Origin: Bacillota bacterium
Lineage (GTDB): Bacteria; Bacillota; Clostridia; Clostridiales; Clostridiaceae
Direction of reading: 5' to 3'
Assembly (NCBI GenBank): GCA_023440105.1
Contig: JAEXSY010000050.1
Span: forward strand, 1-9,711
DNA length: 9,711 bases
Shown: one piece after another, positions 1 through 6,919 of the stretch
Position numbering within the stretch: position 1 is the stretch's first letter
Layout: each line of letters opens with the position of its first letter
Notes under the pieces: model-generated
Databases searched by the model: none
Told to the model about the DNA's origin: nothing
Seen by the model: the letters and a program-made list of their open reading frames with translations, nothing else
Program-made: the position numbers and the translations under genes

Positions 1-1363
1 CTTTAACTAGTACTTCTAAAGACTTACCAAAGAGATTTGTTTGCCAGAATTCCTGAGGATTAGTATCAAACTGTTCAAGAAGTGTTTTAACCAGTTCCTC
101 ACTTTCTCTTTCTTCTCCCACATAAGGGGTTATTTCCGTTTGTATGTTGGATTTTATAAAATGAAGACTTGGAGCACTAGCTTTCAGTTTAATTCCATGT
201 TTATTTTTACTCTGAACCTTCTCGGGGTCATCAAATATCATTTCATCTATTTGTGGTGCTACCATTCCATAACCGGTTTCTCGTACATCTCTTAAGGCAT
301 CAGCTACCTTATCATATTCAATTTTGGCTTCATTTAATACTTTTATAGCGTTTAAAAGCTCCGTTTCACCGGCAATATTCATAGAGCAAAGCTCACTCAA
401 TATGCTATAAAATATCCCTGCCCTAGGAGTTAATACAACTCTTGCAATACCTTCACCCATATTCATTTCAACTATATTGGAACTTTCGAGGTTTTCATGA
501 TTCACTTTCGACTCAAAATAATTCCCAATATCGCTTACCCTAAATATGTTTTTTGCCATATCTTTGATTATGTTTATGAAATCACGCTTTAACCAATGAT
601 TTGTTTCTAGTTTTTCTATCCATTCAGGCATATCAATATTAATCTCTTTTACAGGAAACTCTTTAAGTACACGTCTAAAAATCTCTTTAACATCATCCTC
701 AGTCATATTAAGTACATCCATCACTTCAACGGGAACATCATATTTTTCTTCTAGAGCTCCCCTTAACTCTTCTGTTTCCTTTGAACCGCTATTCTTAGAA
801 TTTAAAAGTACTATAAAGGGCTTATTAATTTCTTTTAATTCCTTAACAACCCTTTCCTCAGCTTCTACATATTCATTTCTAGGAATATCGGCTATAGATC
901 CATCAGTGGTGATTAAAACACCTATGGTTGAATGGTCATTTATTACCTTTCTTGTTCCAATTTCAGCAGCATCCTGAAAAGGAATTTCATAATCAAACCA
1001 AGGTGTAGTAACCATTTTAGGATTTTCTCCCTCTAAGTAGCCTAGAGCTGCTTTAACTATATATCCAACACAGTCAACCAATCTAACCCTAAATTTAATT
1101 CCTTCACCAATATTGATCTCTACTGCTTCATTAGGAACAAACTTAGGCTCAGTAGTATGGATGCTCTTTCCAGAACCGCTTTGTGGAAGCTCATCCTTTG
1201 CTCTCTCTTTTTTATAAGCATTTTCAATTTTCGGTATAACCATCATATCCATAAAGCGCTTTATGAAGGTAGATTTACCAGTTCTAACTGGTCCTACTAC
1301 ACCAACATAAATATCTCCCTGGGTCCTTTCAGCTATATCCTTGTATATGTTAAAGTTATCCAA
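1..1363 (-). CDS. spoIVA: Stage IV sporulation protein A (spore coat base ATPase), 3' end missing
   Basis: SpoIVA is made in the mother cell, binds the outer forespore membrane and polymerises with ATP hydrolysis to form the platform on which the coat assembles. It is also needed for the cortex. The reading frame is open from a TTG at 1363 to the window edge (454 codons). TTG is chosen because AGGGAGGT lies six bases upstream and the product opens with DNFNIYKDIAERTQGDIYVG, the usual SpoIVA start. Walker A is GPVRTGKST (residues 24-32, Lys30) and a Walker-B-like LVDCVGY lies near residue 97. The sequence stays collinear with Bacillus subtilis SpoIVA (492 aa, from memory) up to NLFGKSLEVLVK, so about 38 C-terminal residues lie outside. 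That missing tail includes the membrane-targeting end. I checked the frame for stops and found none. It lies behind the gpsA terminator, so it probably has its own mother-cell promoter. Confidence 0.97.
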   Translation of the reverse strand, partial: MDNFNIYKDIAERTQGDIYVGVVGPVRTGKSTFIKRFMDMMVIPKIENAYKKERAKDELPQSGSGKSIHTTEPKFVPNEAVEINIGEGIKFRVRLVDCVGYIVKAALGYLEGENPKMVTTPWFDYEIPFQDAAEIGTRKVINDHSTIGVLITTDGSIADIPRNEYVEAEERVVKELKEINKPFIVLLNSKNSGSKETEELRGALEEKYDVPVEVMDVLNMTEDDVKEIFRRVLKEFPVKEINIDMPEWIEKLETNHWLKRDFINIIKDMAKNIFRVSDIGNYFESKVNHENLESSNIVEMNMGEGIARVVLTPRAGIFYSILSELCSMNIAGETELLNAIKVLNEAKIEYDKVADALRDVRETGYGMVAPQIDEMIFDDPEKVQSKNKHGIKLKASAPSLHFIKSNIQTEITPYVGEERESEELVKTLLEQFDTNPQEFWQTNLFGKSLEVLVK

Positions 1364-1401
1364 GATATACCTCCCTATCATATAACTTAGTATTAACAAT
1401 A

Positions 1402-1432
1402 CATATATACTCTGAAGTTAAGTGAAATATGC
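1402..1432 (-). promoter_or_regulatory. Possible sigma-E-type promoter for spoIVA
   Basis: On the minus strand GCATATT (1426-1432) resembles a sigma-E -35 element. After 16 bases comes TATATATG (1402-1409), a poor match to the sigma-E -10 CATACAnT. SpoIVA is a sigma-E target in B. subtilis and the gene sits behind a terminator, so a promoter is expected in this 100-base gap. The -10 is weak and the spacing slightly long, so this is a candidate only. Confidence 0.3.
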
Positions 1433-1460
1433 TAACAATTTATCCTTAAAATAAAAACAT

Positions 1461-1491
1461 AAAACAAAAATACGGAGTAAAAACTCCGTAT
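1461..1491 (-). terminator. Rho-independent terminator after gpsA
   Basis: Two bases after the gpsA TGA, the minus strand has ATACGGAGT, a TTTT loop, and ACTCCGTAT: a perfect 9-bp stem followed by TTTTGTTTT. This ends the DUF512-der-gpsA transcript and separates it from spoIVA. Confidence 0.92.
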
Positions 1492-1493
1492 AA

Positions 1494-2486
1494 TCAATAC
1501 ATTTCATGCTTCTTATCTCTATTCATCAATTTTTCCACTGCATCGCCAGGATTCAAACCTTTAAACAAAATTCCATAAAGCACTTCTGTAATTGGCATAT
1601 CAACTTCTAGCTCTTCCTTAAGTTCATAAAAAGCCTTACAAGCCTTGACACCCTCAACTATCATTCCAACTTCATCAGTGGCTTCTTCTAAGGATCTTCC
1701 TTTACCTATTAAAATTCCAGCTCTTCTATTTCTACTATGCATACTGGTGCAGGTAACAATTAAATCTCCCATTCCTGTAAGGCCTGAAAAAGTTTCAGAT
1801 CTTCCTCCTAATGCCTCTCCTATTCTCATAATCTCTTTCATTCCTCTTGTGATTAATGCTGCTTTAGAATTGTCTCCATAGCCAATACCATCACAAATTC
1901 CTGCAGCAAAGGCAATGATATTTTTTACTGCACCACCAATTTCTACACCAACTAAATCATCATTGGTGTAAACTCTAAAATAATTATTCATGAATAGATC
2001 CTGAACCTTCTCAGCATACTCATTAGAAAGAGATGAAGCTACTATTGAGGTAGGCATCTTAAGTAACACCTCTTCAGCATGACTGGGACCTGTCAATACA
2101 ACAACTGGATTATCTAGTTCTTCATTAATCACCTGAGATAATCTAAGTTTTGTTTCCACTTCAATCCCTTTTGCAATGTTAATTATGATTGCATCCTCTT
2201 CAATTATACTTTTTATCCTTTTGCAAATATCTCTAATAGCATGTGAGGGTACAGAAAGTATAACAAATTTACATCCTTTTAAAGCCTCCTGCAGCTCTTT
2301 ATATCCTGTTATGTTTTTAGGAAGTATAATATCTCCTGAATATTTTGTGTTTTTTCTTGTATTATTTATTTCATCTATGAGCTTCGGCTTTCTATCCCAT
2401 AGCTTCACATCAAAGCCTTTATTAGCAAGATGTATAGATAAAGCAGTTCCGAAGCTACCTGCCCCTAAAAAAGCTACCGCAGGCAT
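1494..2486 (-). CDS. gpsA: Glycerol-3-phosphate dehydrogenase [NAD(P)+]
   Basis: GpsA reduces dihydroxyacetone phosphate to sn-glycerol 3-phosphate in the cytoplasm, supplying the backbone for phospholipid synthesis. The 330-residue product has the normal family length. It has an N-terminal Rossmann motif GAGSFG (8-13), the block LTGPSHAEEV (131-140), the catalytic lysine in VEIGGAVKNI (Lys188), and the substrate-binding SRNRR (251-255) after GLTGMGDLIVTCTS. The ATG follows the der stop codon by one base, and its Shine-Dalgarno AAGGA lies inside the last der codons, so the two genes are probably translationally coupled. It is the last gene of the DUF512-der-gpsA unit. In many relatives plsY, the acyltransferase that uses its product, lies between der and gpsA; here there is no room for it. 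Confidence 0.97.
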   Translation of the reverse strand: MPAVAFLGAGSFGTALSIHLANKGFDVKLWDRKPKLIDEINNTRKNTKYSGDIILPKNITGYKELQEALKGCKFVILSVPSHAIRDICKRIKSIIEEDAIIINIAKGIEVETKLRLSQVINEELDNPVVVLTGPSHAEEVLLKMPTSIVASSLSNEYAEKVQDLFMNNYFRVYTNDDLVGVEIGGAVKNIIAFAAGICDGIGYGDNSKAALITRGMKEIMRIGEALGGRSETFSGLTGMGDLIVTCTSMHSRNRRAGILIGKGRSLEEATDEVGMIVEGVKACKAFYELKEELEVDMPITEVLYGILFKGLNPGDAVEKLMNRDKKHEMY

Positions 2487-2487
2487 A

Positions 2488-3804
2488 TCAATCCTTCCTT
2501 TCTCTATACTCTATCTTAATCCCGGTACCTCTAAAATCAAAGCTATCTCTGATTTGATTTTCTAAGTATCTTTCATAGGAAAAATGAAGTGAATTTCTAT
2601 CATTCACAAAGAAAACGAAGGTAGGTGCCTTTGTTGCAACCTGAGTGGCATAATATATCTTAAGTCTCTTAAGACCTACAACAGGTGGTTCCTTCATGAG
2701 GACTGCTCTATTAATAACTTCATTTAAAACACCTGTTGATATTCTCTTAGAATAATTCGTGTAGCAAAGCTTAGCAAAGTTTAGGACCTTATGTACTCTT
2801 TGGCCAGTTAGTGCAGAAATGAATAAATATGGAGCATAGCTAATAAAATTAAGATTTGAAGCTATATCTTTTTTATATTTATCCATGGTTTTATCGTCTT
2901 TTTCTATAAGATCCCACTTATTAACTATAACCATAATAGCTTTATTTTGCTCATGTGCATACCCTATTATTTTTTCATCTTGGTCAGTAACACCTTCCTG
3001 TGCATCAATCATTAATATAATAACATCACTTCTGTCCACAGCAGTCAAAGTTCTTACAACACTATATCGTTCTACCTCTTCCTTAACCTTGCTCTTTCTT
3101 CTAAGACCAGCAGTATCTATAAGTAGAAATTTACCTAATTCATTTTCCAAAGGACTATCAATAGCGTCTCGTGTAGTACCTGGAACATCACTTACTATTA
3201 CTCTATTCTCACCTAACAATTTATTTATGAGAGAGGACTTACCAACATTTGGTTTACCTACTACGGCAATCTTAATTATTTCTTCGTCTTCTTCCTCTTC
3301 ATAATTATCTTTAAACCTCTCTACCACCTTATCAAGCATATCCCCTAAGCCTAAGCCTTGGGTAGATGATATGGTAATTGGATCTCCAATTCCTAAATTA
3401 TAAAATTCATAGGCATTATTTTCTTCCTTTAGAGAATCTATCTTATTTACTACTAAAACAATATCCTTCTTGCTTTTTCTAAGCATGTCAGCAACTTCAT
3501 AATCAGCAGGAGTGAGACCTTCCTTTCCATCAACTATAAATATTATGGAATCTGCTGTTTCAATAGCTATCTCTGCCTGCCTCTTCATTTGTGATAAAAT
3601 AATATCACCATTTTCTGGTTCTATACCACCAGTATCTATTATAGTAAATTTATAATTCAACCATTCTGCTTCTGCATAAACTCTATCACGAGTGATACCA
3701 GGTCTATCCTCAACTATGGAGATTCGTTTTCCTGCCAGCTTATTGAACAGGGTCGACTTTCCTACATTTGGTCTTCCAACAATAGCAACAATAGGTTTTG
3801 CCAT
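2488..3804 (-). CDS. der: Ribosome-assembly GTPase Der (EngA)
   Basis: Der is an essential GTPase with two G domains in tandem that acts in maturation of the 50S ribosomal subunit. In the 438-residue product the first G domain shows GRPNVGKS (10-17), DTGG (57-60) and NKID (120-123). An acidic linker (EEEEDEE, about 169-175) leads to the second, with GKPNVGKS (183-190), DTAG (230-233) and NKWD (295-298). The C-terminal part, from about 350 to the end, is the KH-like domain ending GTGIKIEYRERKD. All GTP-binding motifs are intact and the length is normal. The ATG at 3804 is preceded by AAGGAGG seven bases away, which overlaps the end of the upstream DUF512 gene; only two bases separate that stop from this start. 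The tight packing points to one transcript with its neighbours. Confidence 0.98.
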   Translation of the reverse strand: MAKPIVAIVGRPNVGKSTLFNKLAGKRISIVEDRPGITRDRVYAEAEWLNYKFTIIDTGGIEPENGDIILSQMKRQAEIAIETADSIIFIVDGKEGLTPADYEVADMLRKSKKDIVLVVNKIDSLKEENNAYEFYNLGIGDPITISSTQGLGLGDMLDKVVERFKDNYEEEEDEEIIKIAVVGKPNVGKSSLINKLLGENRVIVSDVPGTTRDAIDSPLENELGKFLLIDTAGLRRKSKVKEEVERYSVVRTLTAVDRSDVIILMIDAQEGVTDQDEKIIGYAHEQNKAIMVIVNKWDLIEKDDKTMDKYKKDIASNLNFISYAPYLFISALTGQRVHKVLNFAKLCYTNYSKRISTGVLNEVINRAVLMKEPPVVGLKRLKIYYATQVATKAPTFVFFVNDRNSLHFSYERYLENQIRDSFDFRGTGIKIEYRERKD

Positions 3805-3806
3805 TA

Positions 3807-5120
3807 CTATTCCTCCTTTATCTCCTTATTTATACAATTAATCAGGTCTTCACCTGAATAGTCAGCAACAATTATTTTACAATCTGTCAATCTTTCAACA
3901 TCATCTATAGTCATATCATCAAGAAAAACACTTTCACCTGCCCTCAGCACATTGCTTGGGATGATGACTTTTCCATAATGATCATTATTTTTCAGAGCAC
4001 TCACTATATCTTTTCCTGTTAACAATCCTACTACCGTAATAGTTTCACCGAAGAATTCATTAATTACCTTTAATACCTGTATCTTTATATTAGGACTATG
4101 GCTTTCGATAATCCTGGCACAATTAAGAAGCTCCTTATACCCTGAAGCCCCTGTGATAATTGTAAACTGACCTTTATCCTCTTTAACCAAATCTCCCAAT
4201 GATTTTGCAATATTTTCTCTAAGAATCCTAATCATTCCTACTCCATCCTCTAATTGAGCAAAATCTTTATAGAACTCCTTTGAGGGAACCTCTTCCTCAG
4301 CCATAACATAGAATTCATCAGATAGCCTTACAAATGGCTCTCCTGTTAGCTCTTCATACTTATTTTGAAGCTCCTTAACAAGCAAAATCTCCTTTAAAGC
4401 ACTTTCCTTATTGAAAGTTTTAAGAACAGCTAAGCCTTCTCTATATTTAGTAATACCTACTGGTACACAAGCTACACCCTCTAAATTAGGATAAAGTGAG
4501 AATAAGTCCTCAATAGTATTTCTTAATTCCTCTCCATCATTTACTCCAGGAACTATTACTATCTGAGCCTTTAAGGATATCCCTGCCTCAGCCAATCTTT
4601 GAAGTCTATTAAAAATATCTCCAGCAAATCTGTTATTAAGCATTTTCTTTCGTAGCTCAGGATTAGTTGCATGTACCGAAACATTAATAGGACTAATCCT
4701 ATATCTAATAATCCTATCAATATCCTCGTCAGTCATATTTGTTAATGTAACAAAATTTCCCTGCAGAAAAGAAAGCCTAGAATCATCATCTTTAAAGTAT
4801 AAGGATTCTCTCATACCCTTTGGAAGCTGATCAATAAAGCAAAAAATGCATTTGTTTCTGCAGCTTTTCGCACCATCCATTATCGAGTTTTCAAACTCAA
4901 TACCTAAATCCTCATCGTAATCCTTTTCTATCTCAATTTCCCATAGCTCACCTTTATTTTTTTCTATCTCCACTACAATATCTTCATCAGTAATTAAAAA
5001 TTTATAATCAATTATATCATGAACTTCAATACCGTTGACAGAAATAAGCTTATCTCCTGCTTCTAAACCAATTTCCATAGCAATGCTATTTGGCTTTATT
5101 TTTGATATAACATTCTTCAT
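3807..5120 (-). CDS. DUF512-family PDZ/radical-SAM protein of unknown function
   Basis: The product starts with a PDZ-like domain (about residues 1-60, with GLEAGDKLISVNGIEV). A radical-SAM core follows, whose CxxxCxxC motif is Cys87, Cys91, Cys94 in SCRNKCIFCFIDQLPKG. After this come RLSFLQGNFVTLTN and a C-terminal region typical of DUF512 proteins. The cysteines should bind a [4Fe-4S] cluster that cleaves S-adenosylmethionine; the substrate is unknown. The start is set at the ATG at 5120 (437 aa). GGGGAG lies seven bases upstream, and MKNVISKIKPNSIA begins the PDZ domain. The upstream in-frame ATG at 5147 would sit at the predicted transcript start with no room for a ribosome site. It is followed directly by der, an arrangement I recall from clostridial genomes, so a role linked to ribosome or envelope biogenesis is possible but only inferred. 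Confidence 0.93.
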   Translation of the reverse strand: MKNVISKIKPNSIAMEIGLEAGDKLISVNGIEVHDIIDYKFLITDEDIVVEIEKNKGELWEIEIEKDYDEDLGIEFENSIMDGAKSCRNKCIFCFIDQLPKGMRESLYFKDDDSRLSFLQGNFVTLTNMTDEDIDRIIRYRISPINVSVHATNPELRKKMLNNRFAGDIFNRLQRLAEAGISLKAQIVIVPGVNDGEELRNTIEDLFSLYPNLEGVACVPVGITKYREGLAVLKTFNKESALKEILLVKELQNKYEELTGEPFVRLSDEFYVMAEEEVPSKEFYKDFAQLEDGVGMIRILRENIAKSLGDLVKEDKGQFTIITGASGYKELLNCARIIESHSPNIKIQVLKVINEFFGETITVVGLLTGKDIVSALKNNDHYGKVIIPSNVLRAGESVFLDDMTIDDVERLTDCKIIVADYSGEDLINCINKEIKEE

Positions 5121-5153
5121 GCGGTCACTCCCCATAATGGTTATCAATTAGTT

Positions 5154-5182
5154 ATATTACAGTAATAATATACTATAGTCAA
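5154..5182 (-). promoter_or_regulatory. Near-consensus sigma-A promoter for the DUF512-der-gpsA unit
   Basis: The minus strand carries TTGACT (5177-5182), a 17-base AT-rich spacer, and TAATAT (5154-5159). The predicted transcript start falls near 5147, giving a leader of about 27 bases before the ATG at 5120. It lies in the 107-base gap after pgeF. I see no convincing terminator for pgeF, so upstream read-through may add to its output. Confidence 0.8.
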
Positions 5183-5227
5183 TAATGAAACAAATAATAA
5201 TCACAGCAATGTTTCTGCCTAAGTTAT

Positions 5228-5929
5228 TCATCCTTCAATAAAAACAAGGGAAAAATTTCTACCAGATAAATCTTTATCCCTTCTATAAGAATGAAATCTA
5301 TAATCCTCAGAGCATTTCGTGCAAAAATTTGCTTCATATATATTGCTATCTAAAATCCCCATAGTCCTCAAATCTTCTTTTATTACTAAGGATAAATCTA
5401 ATCTATTTCCATTAAAAGCAGCTTCTGTTATACCTGCTTCAAGAAACCTTGCCTTAAGGTCATTACTAATTTCATAGCAACATTGATGAATGTGAGGTCC
5501 TATATATACAATTATATCTTCCACCTTAGACCCTTTATCTTCAATTAGCTTCATTATAGTTTTTGTTGTAATCTTGTTATAAGTTCCTCTCCAACCACTA
5601 TGTACTGCTGCTACTATCTCTAATCTTTTATCATAAATAAGTACAGGCACACAGTCTGCAGTAAAAATACCCACGGCAACCTTTTTATCTGAGCTATATA
5701 GTGCATCCCCATTTTGTATTTCATGGTTATATTCAAAAATCTTATCACTATGACACTGTCTAATATATCCGATATCTTCAATAGAAAATAATTCTTTCAA
5801 GATTTCTTTTTTATCCTCAATCAACTCAATATTTATATCCTGACCCATCTCACCAGTAAAAAAAACAAATACACCGTTATATATTTTATCTATTAAATAT
5901 GAATGATTTTTGTCATGAATGGCCTCCAT
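5228..5929 (-). CDS. pgeF: YlmD/PgeF-type polyphenol oxidase-fold protein (purine nucleoside phosphorylase / peptidoglycan editing factor)
   Basis: This cytoplasmic family has a laccase-like fold with a zinc/copper site. Members have been shown to phosphorolyse purine nucleosides and deaminate adenosine, and the E. coli member keeps wrong amino acids out of peptidoglycan precursors. From ATG 5929 the 233-residue product shows the metal ligands His60 (QCHSD), Cys93 (FTADCVPVL) and His110 (AVHSGWRGT). It also has GPHIHQCCYEI (145-154) and the C-terminal FCTKCSEDYRFHSYRRD block with GRNFSL. ATG 5929 is preferred because GGAGG lies five bases upstream. An in-frame TTG at 5962 would start inside an inverted repeat with no ribosome site. 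B. subtilis ylmD also lies downstream of sigG, so the position is conserved. Which activity applies here cannot be told from sequence. Confidence 0.92.
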   Translation of the reverse strand: MEAIHDKNHSYLIDKIYNGVFVFFTGEMGQDINIELIEDKKEILKELFSIEDIGYIRQCHSDKIFEYNHEIQNGDALYSSDKKVAVGIFTADCVPVLIYDKRLEIVAAVHSGWRGTYNKITTKTIMKLIEDKGSKVEDIIVYIGPHIHQCCYEISNDLKARFLEAGITEAAFNGNRLDLSLVIKEDLRTMGILDSNIYEANFCTKCSEDYRFHSYRRDKDLSGRNFSLVFIEG

Positions 5930-5951
5930 AGTTACCTCCATATCTATGTAA

Positions 5952-5983
5952 AAATAAGTCAAACCTACAGATTTGACTTATTT
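5952..5983 (-). repeat. Perfect 12-bp inverted repeat spanning the nrdR stop codon
   Basis: On the minus strand AAATAAGTCAAA (5972-5983) is followed by an 8-base loop and its exact complement TTTGACTTATTT (5952-5963). The nrdR stop codon lies in the loop (5965-5967). The 3' arm runs into a short T-rich stretch (ATTTTTA), so the element could be a weak terminator or attenuator between nrdR and pgeF. With only two G/C pairs per arm it is not a strong one. It ends about 12 bases upstream of the pgeF ribosome site. Confidence 0.75.
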
Positions 5984-6432
5984 GTATTCATTAAATTACG
6001 TATTTCTTCCATAAAGGTATTTACATCAGTAAATTGCCTGTATACTGAAGCAAATCTCACATAAGAAACCTCATCGATCTTTTTAAGTCTTTCCATAACT
6101 AATTCACCGATAAAATCAGATTTCACTTCTTGATTCATTTGATTACTTAAAACCTTCTCCACATCTGCTGCTAATAACTCAATTTGAGTAATAGAAACCG
6201 GCCTTTTTTGACAAGCCTTAATTAATCCATTTATAATCTTATTCTTATCAAAATTTTCTCTGGTTAAATCCTTTTTTATTACCTGTATAGGAATATCTTC
6301 TATTTTCTCATAGGTAGTATATCTTTTTGAACATTTTAGACATTCTCTTCTTCTTCTTATTGCAGTATAATCTTCTGTTGAGCGAGAATCTACAACTTTG
6401 CTTTCCTCATAAGAACAAAATGGACATTTCAT
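5965..6432 (-). CDS. nrdR: Transcriptional repressor NrdR (ribonucleotide reductase regulator)
   Basis: NrdR senses ATP/dATP through an ATP-cone domain and represses ribonucleotide reductase operons by binding paired NrdR boxes. The 155-residue product has the standard length. A zinc ribbon is formed by Cys3, Cys6, Cys31 and Cys34 (MKCPFCSYEES and RRRECLKCSKRYTTYE), with the DNA-contact stretch RRRRE between. The ATP cone runs from about residue 48 (IPIQVIKKD) to about 138 (VRFASVYRQFTDVNTF). The ATG at 6432 is preceded by AAAGGAG at seven bases. It lies 60 bases after the YlmC/YmxH gene and its stop codon is 35 bases before the chosen pgeF start. A 16-bp palindrome in the gap upstream might serve autoregulation. 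Confidence 0.97.
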   Translation of the reverse strand: MKCPFCSYEESKVVDSRSTEDYTAIRRRRECLKCSKRYTTYEKIEDIPIQVIKKDLTRENFDKNKIINGLIKACQKRPVSITQIELLAADVEKVLSNQMNQEVKSDFIGELVMERLKKIDEVSYVRFASVYRQFTDVNTFMEEIRNLMNTNKSNL

Positions 6433-6458
6433 AGGCTCACTCCTTTCTTTCTTTATTT

Positions 6459-6474
6459 ATATAGTATACTATAT
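6459..6474 (-). promoter_or_regulatory. 16-bp perfect palindrome upstream of nrdR
   Basis: ATATAGTATACTATAT is a perfect palindrome 27 bases upstream of the nrdR ATG. It has the length and symmetry of an NrdR box (consensus roughly acaCwAtATaTwGtgt) but lacks the conserved C and G positions, so the match is partial. It also contains TACTAT, which lies 17 bases after TAGAAA and could act as a poor -10. Either an operator for nrdR or a chance AT-rich symmetry would fit. Confidence 0.35.
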
Positions 6475-6492
6475 TTCAACTAATTTCTACTA

Positions 6493-6747
6493 TTAACTAT
6501 CTCTTTTAATTTGACCTTTGACCAAAATTACATCAACACCAACCTTAATTATATCTTCCCATGGTATTTCTAAAAGCTCTATTTTAGTCAGCCAATTACT
6601 CTTAGAAATAGGTATTAAAACAGATATAATATTATAGTTTTCACAGTCTATCTTGAAATCTTTTATCATTCCTAGCTTTGCACCGGTAGCTATATCTATT
6701 ACTTCCATATTCTTTATATTATTGATGGAATACAGTGAATTTTCCAT
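6493..6747 (-). CDS. YlmC/YmxH-family sporulation protein (PRC-barrel fold)
   Basis: This 84-residue product has the size and pattern of the YlmC/YmxH family: an N-terminal MEVIDIATGAKLGMIKDF, a central hydrophobic strand pair (NIISVLIPI), and the signature IPWEDIIKVGVDVILV near the end. The fold is a PRC barrel. The family occurs in endospore formers, but its biochemical role is unknown. ATG 6747 is chosen over an in-frame start at 6804 because GGGGGAGG precedes it directly and the family begins at this point. In B. subtilis ylmC likewise lies downstream of sigG. Here the gene sits behind the sigG terminator and ahead of nrdR, so it heads a new transcript. It has no signal peptide or membrane segment. 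Confidence 0.88.
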   Translation of the reverse strand: MENSLYSINNIKNMEVIDIATGAKLGMIKDFKIDCENYNIISVLIPISKSNWLTKIELLEIPWEDIIKVGVDVILVKGQIKRDS

Positions 6748-6772
6748 TGCCCTCCCCCTTTCTTTTAATAAA

Positions 6773-6800
6773 TAATATGTAAAAGCTATCACCTTTATAC
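6773..6800 (-). promoter_or_regulatory. Possible sigma-G/F-type promoter for the YlmC/YmxH gene
   Basis: GTATA (6796-6800), a 16-base spacer and CATATTA (6773-6779) resemble forespore sigma-G/F elements. The predicted transcript would start about 20 bases before the Shine-Dalgarno region. The rest of the 170-base gap (6748-6917) holds the sigG terminator and AT-rich sequence in which I find no other gene. No good sigma-A promoter is visible. Confidence 0.3.
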
Positions 6801-6892
6801 TCACAATAATTACATCAATAGAATATTAATAGAATATAATTCGATGCATATTTAAGGTTTTTATATAAATAAAGCTCTATTATATACTCTAA

Positions 6893-6919
6893 TAAAACAA
6901 AAAAGAGCCTTAGGCTCTT
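6893..6919 (-). terminator. Rho-independent terminator overlapping the sigG stop codon
   Basis: On the minus strand AAGAGCC, a TAA loop and GGCTCTT form a 7-bp stem followed by TTTTTGTTTT. The stem begins within the sigG stop codon, so the coding sequence ends almost exactly where the transcript should end. This closes the spoIIGA-sigE-sigG cluster. Confidence 0.85.

Noticed and set aside
1157..1390. Open frames on the plus strand inside spoIVA, gpsA, der and spoIIGA (for example 1157-1390, 2176-2565, 2885-3304, 8600-8920)
   Set aside because: They lie opposite well-conserved genes, lack recognisable domains and have no good ribosome sites, so they are shadows.
5164..5220. Imperfect hairpin after pgeF (GAAACA...TGTTTC)
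   Set aside because: The stem is only six pairs with a 17-base loop and no T tract follows, so I do not call a pgeF terminator.
5957..5962. TTGACT in the arm of the nrdR/pgeF inverted repeat as a -35 element
   Set aside because: No acceptable -10 lies 15-19 bases downstream; that stretch holds the pgeF ribosome site.
6748..6804. A 19-residue N-terminal extension of the YlmC/YmxH protein
   Set aside because: The extension contains the Shine-Dalgarno for the inner ATG, is not shared by the family, and overlaps the candidate promoter.
6815..6837. Tandem near-repeat of about 11 bases (TATTCTATTAA / TATTCTATTGA) upstream of the YlmC/YmxH gene
   Set aside because: Two imperfect AT-rich copies are easily explained by base composition.
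6838..6848. CATCGAA on the minus strand as a possible Spo0A box
   Set aside because: It matches TGTCGAA at only five of seven positions and has no promoter at a suitable distance.
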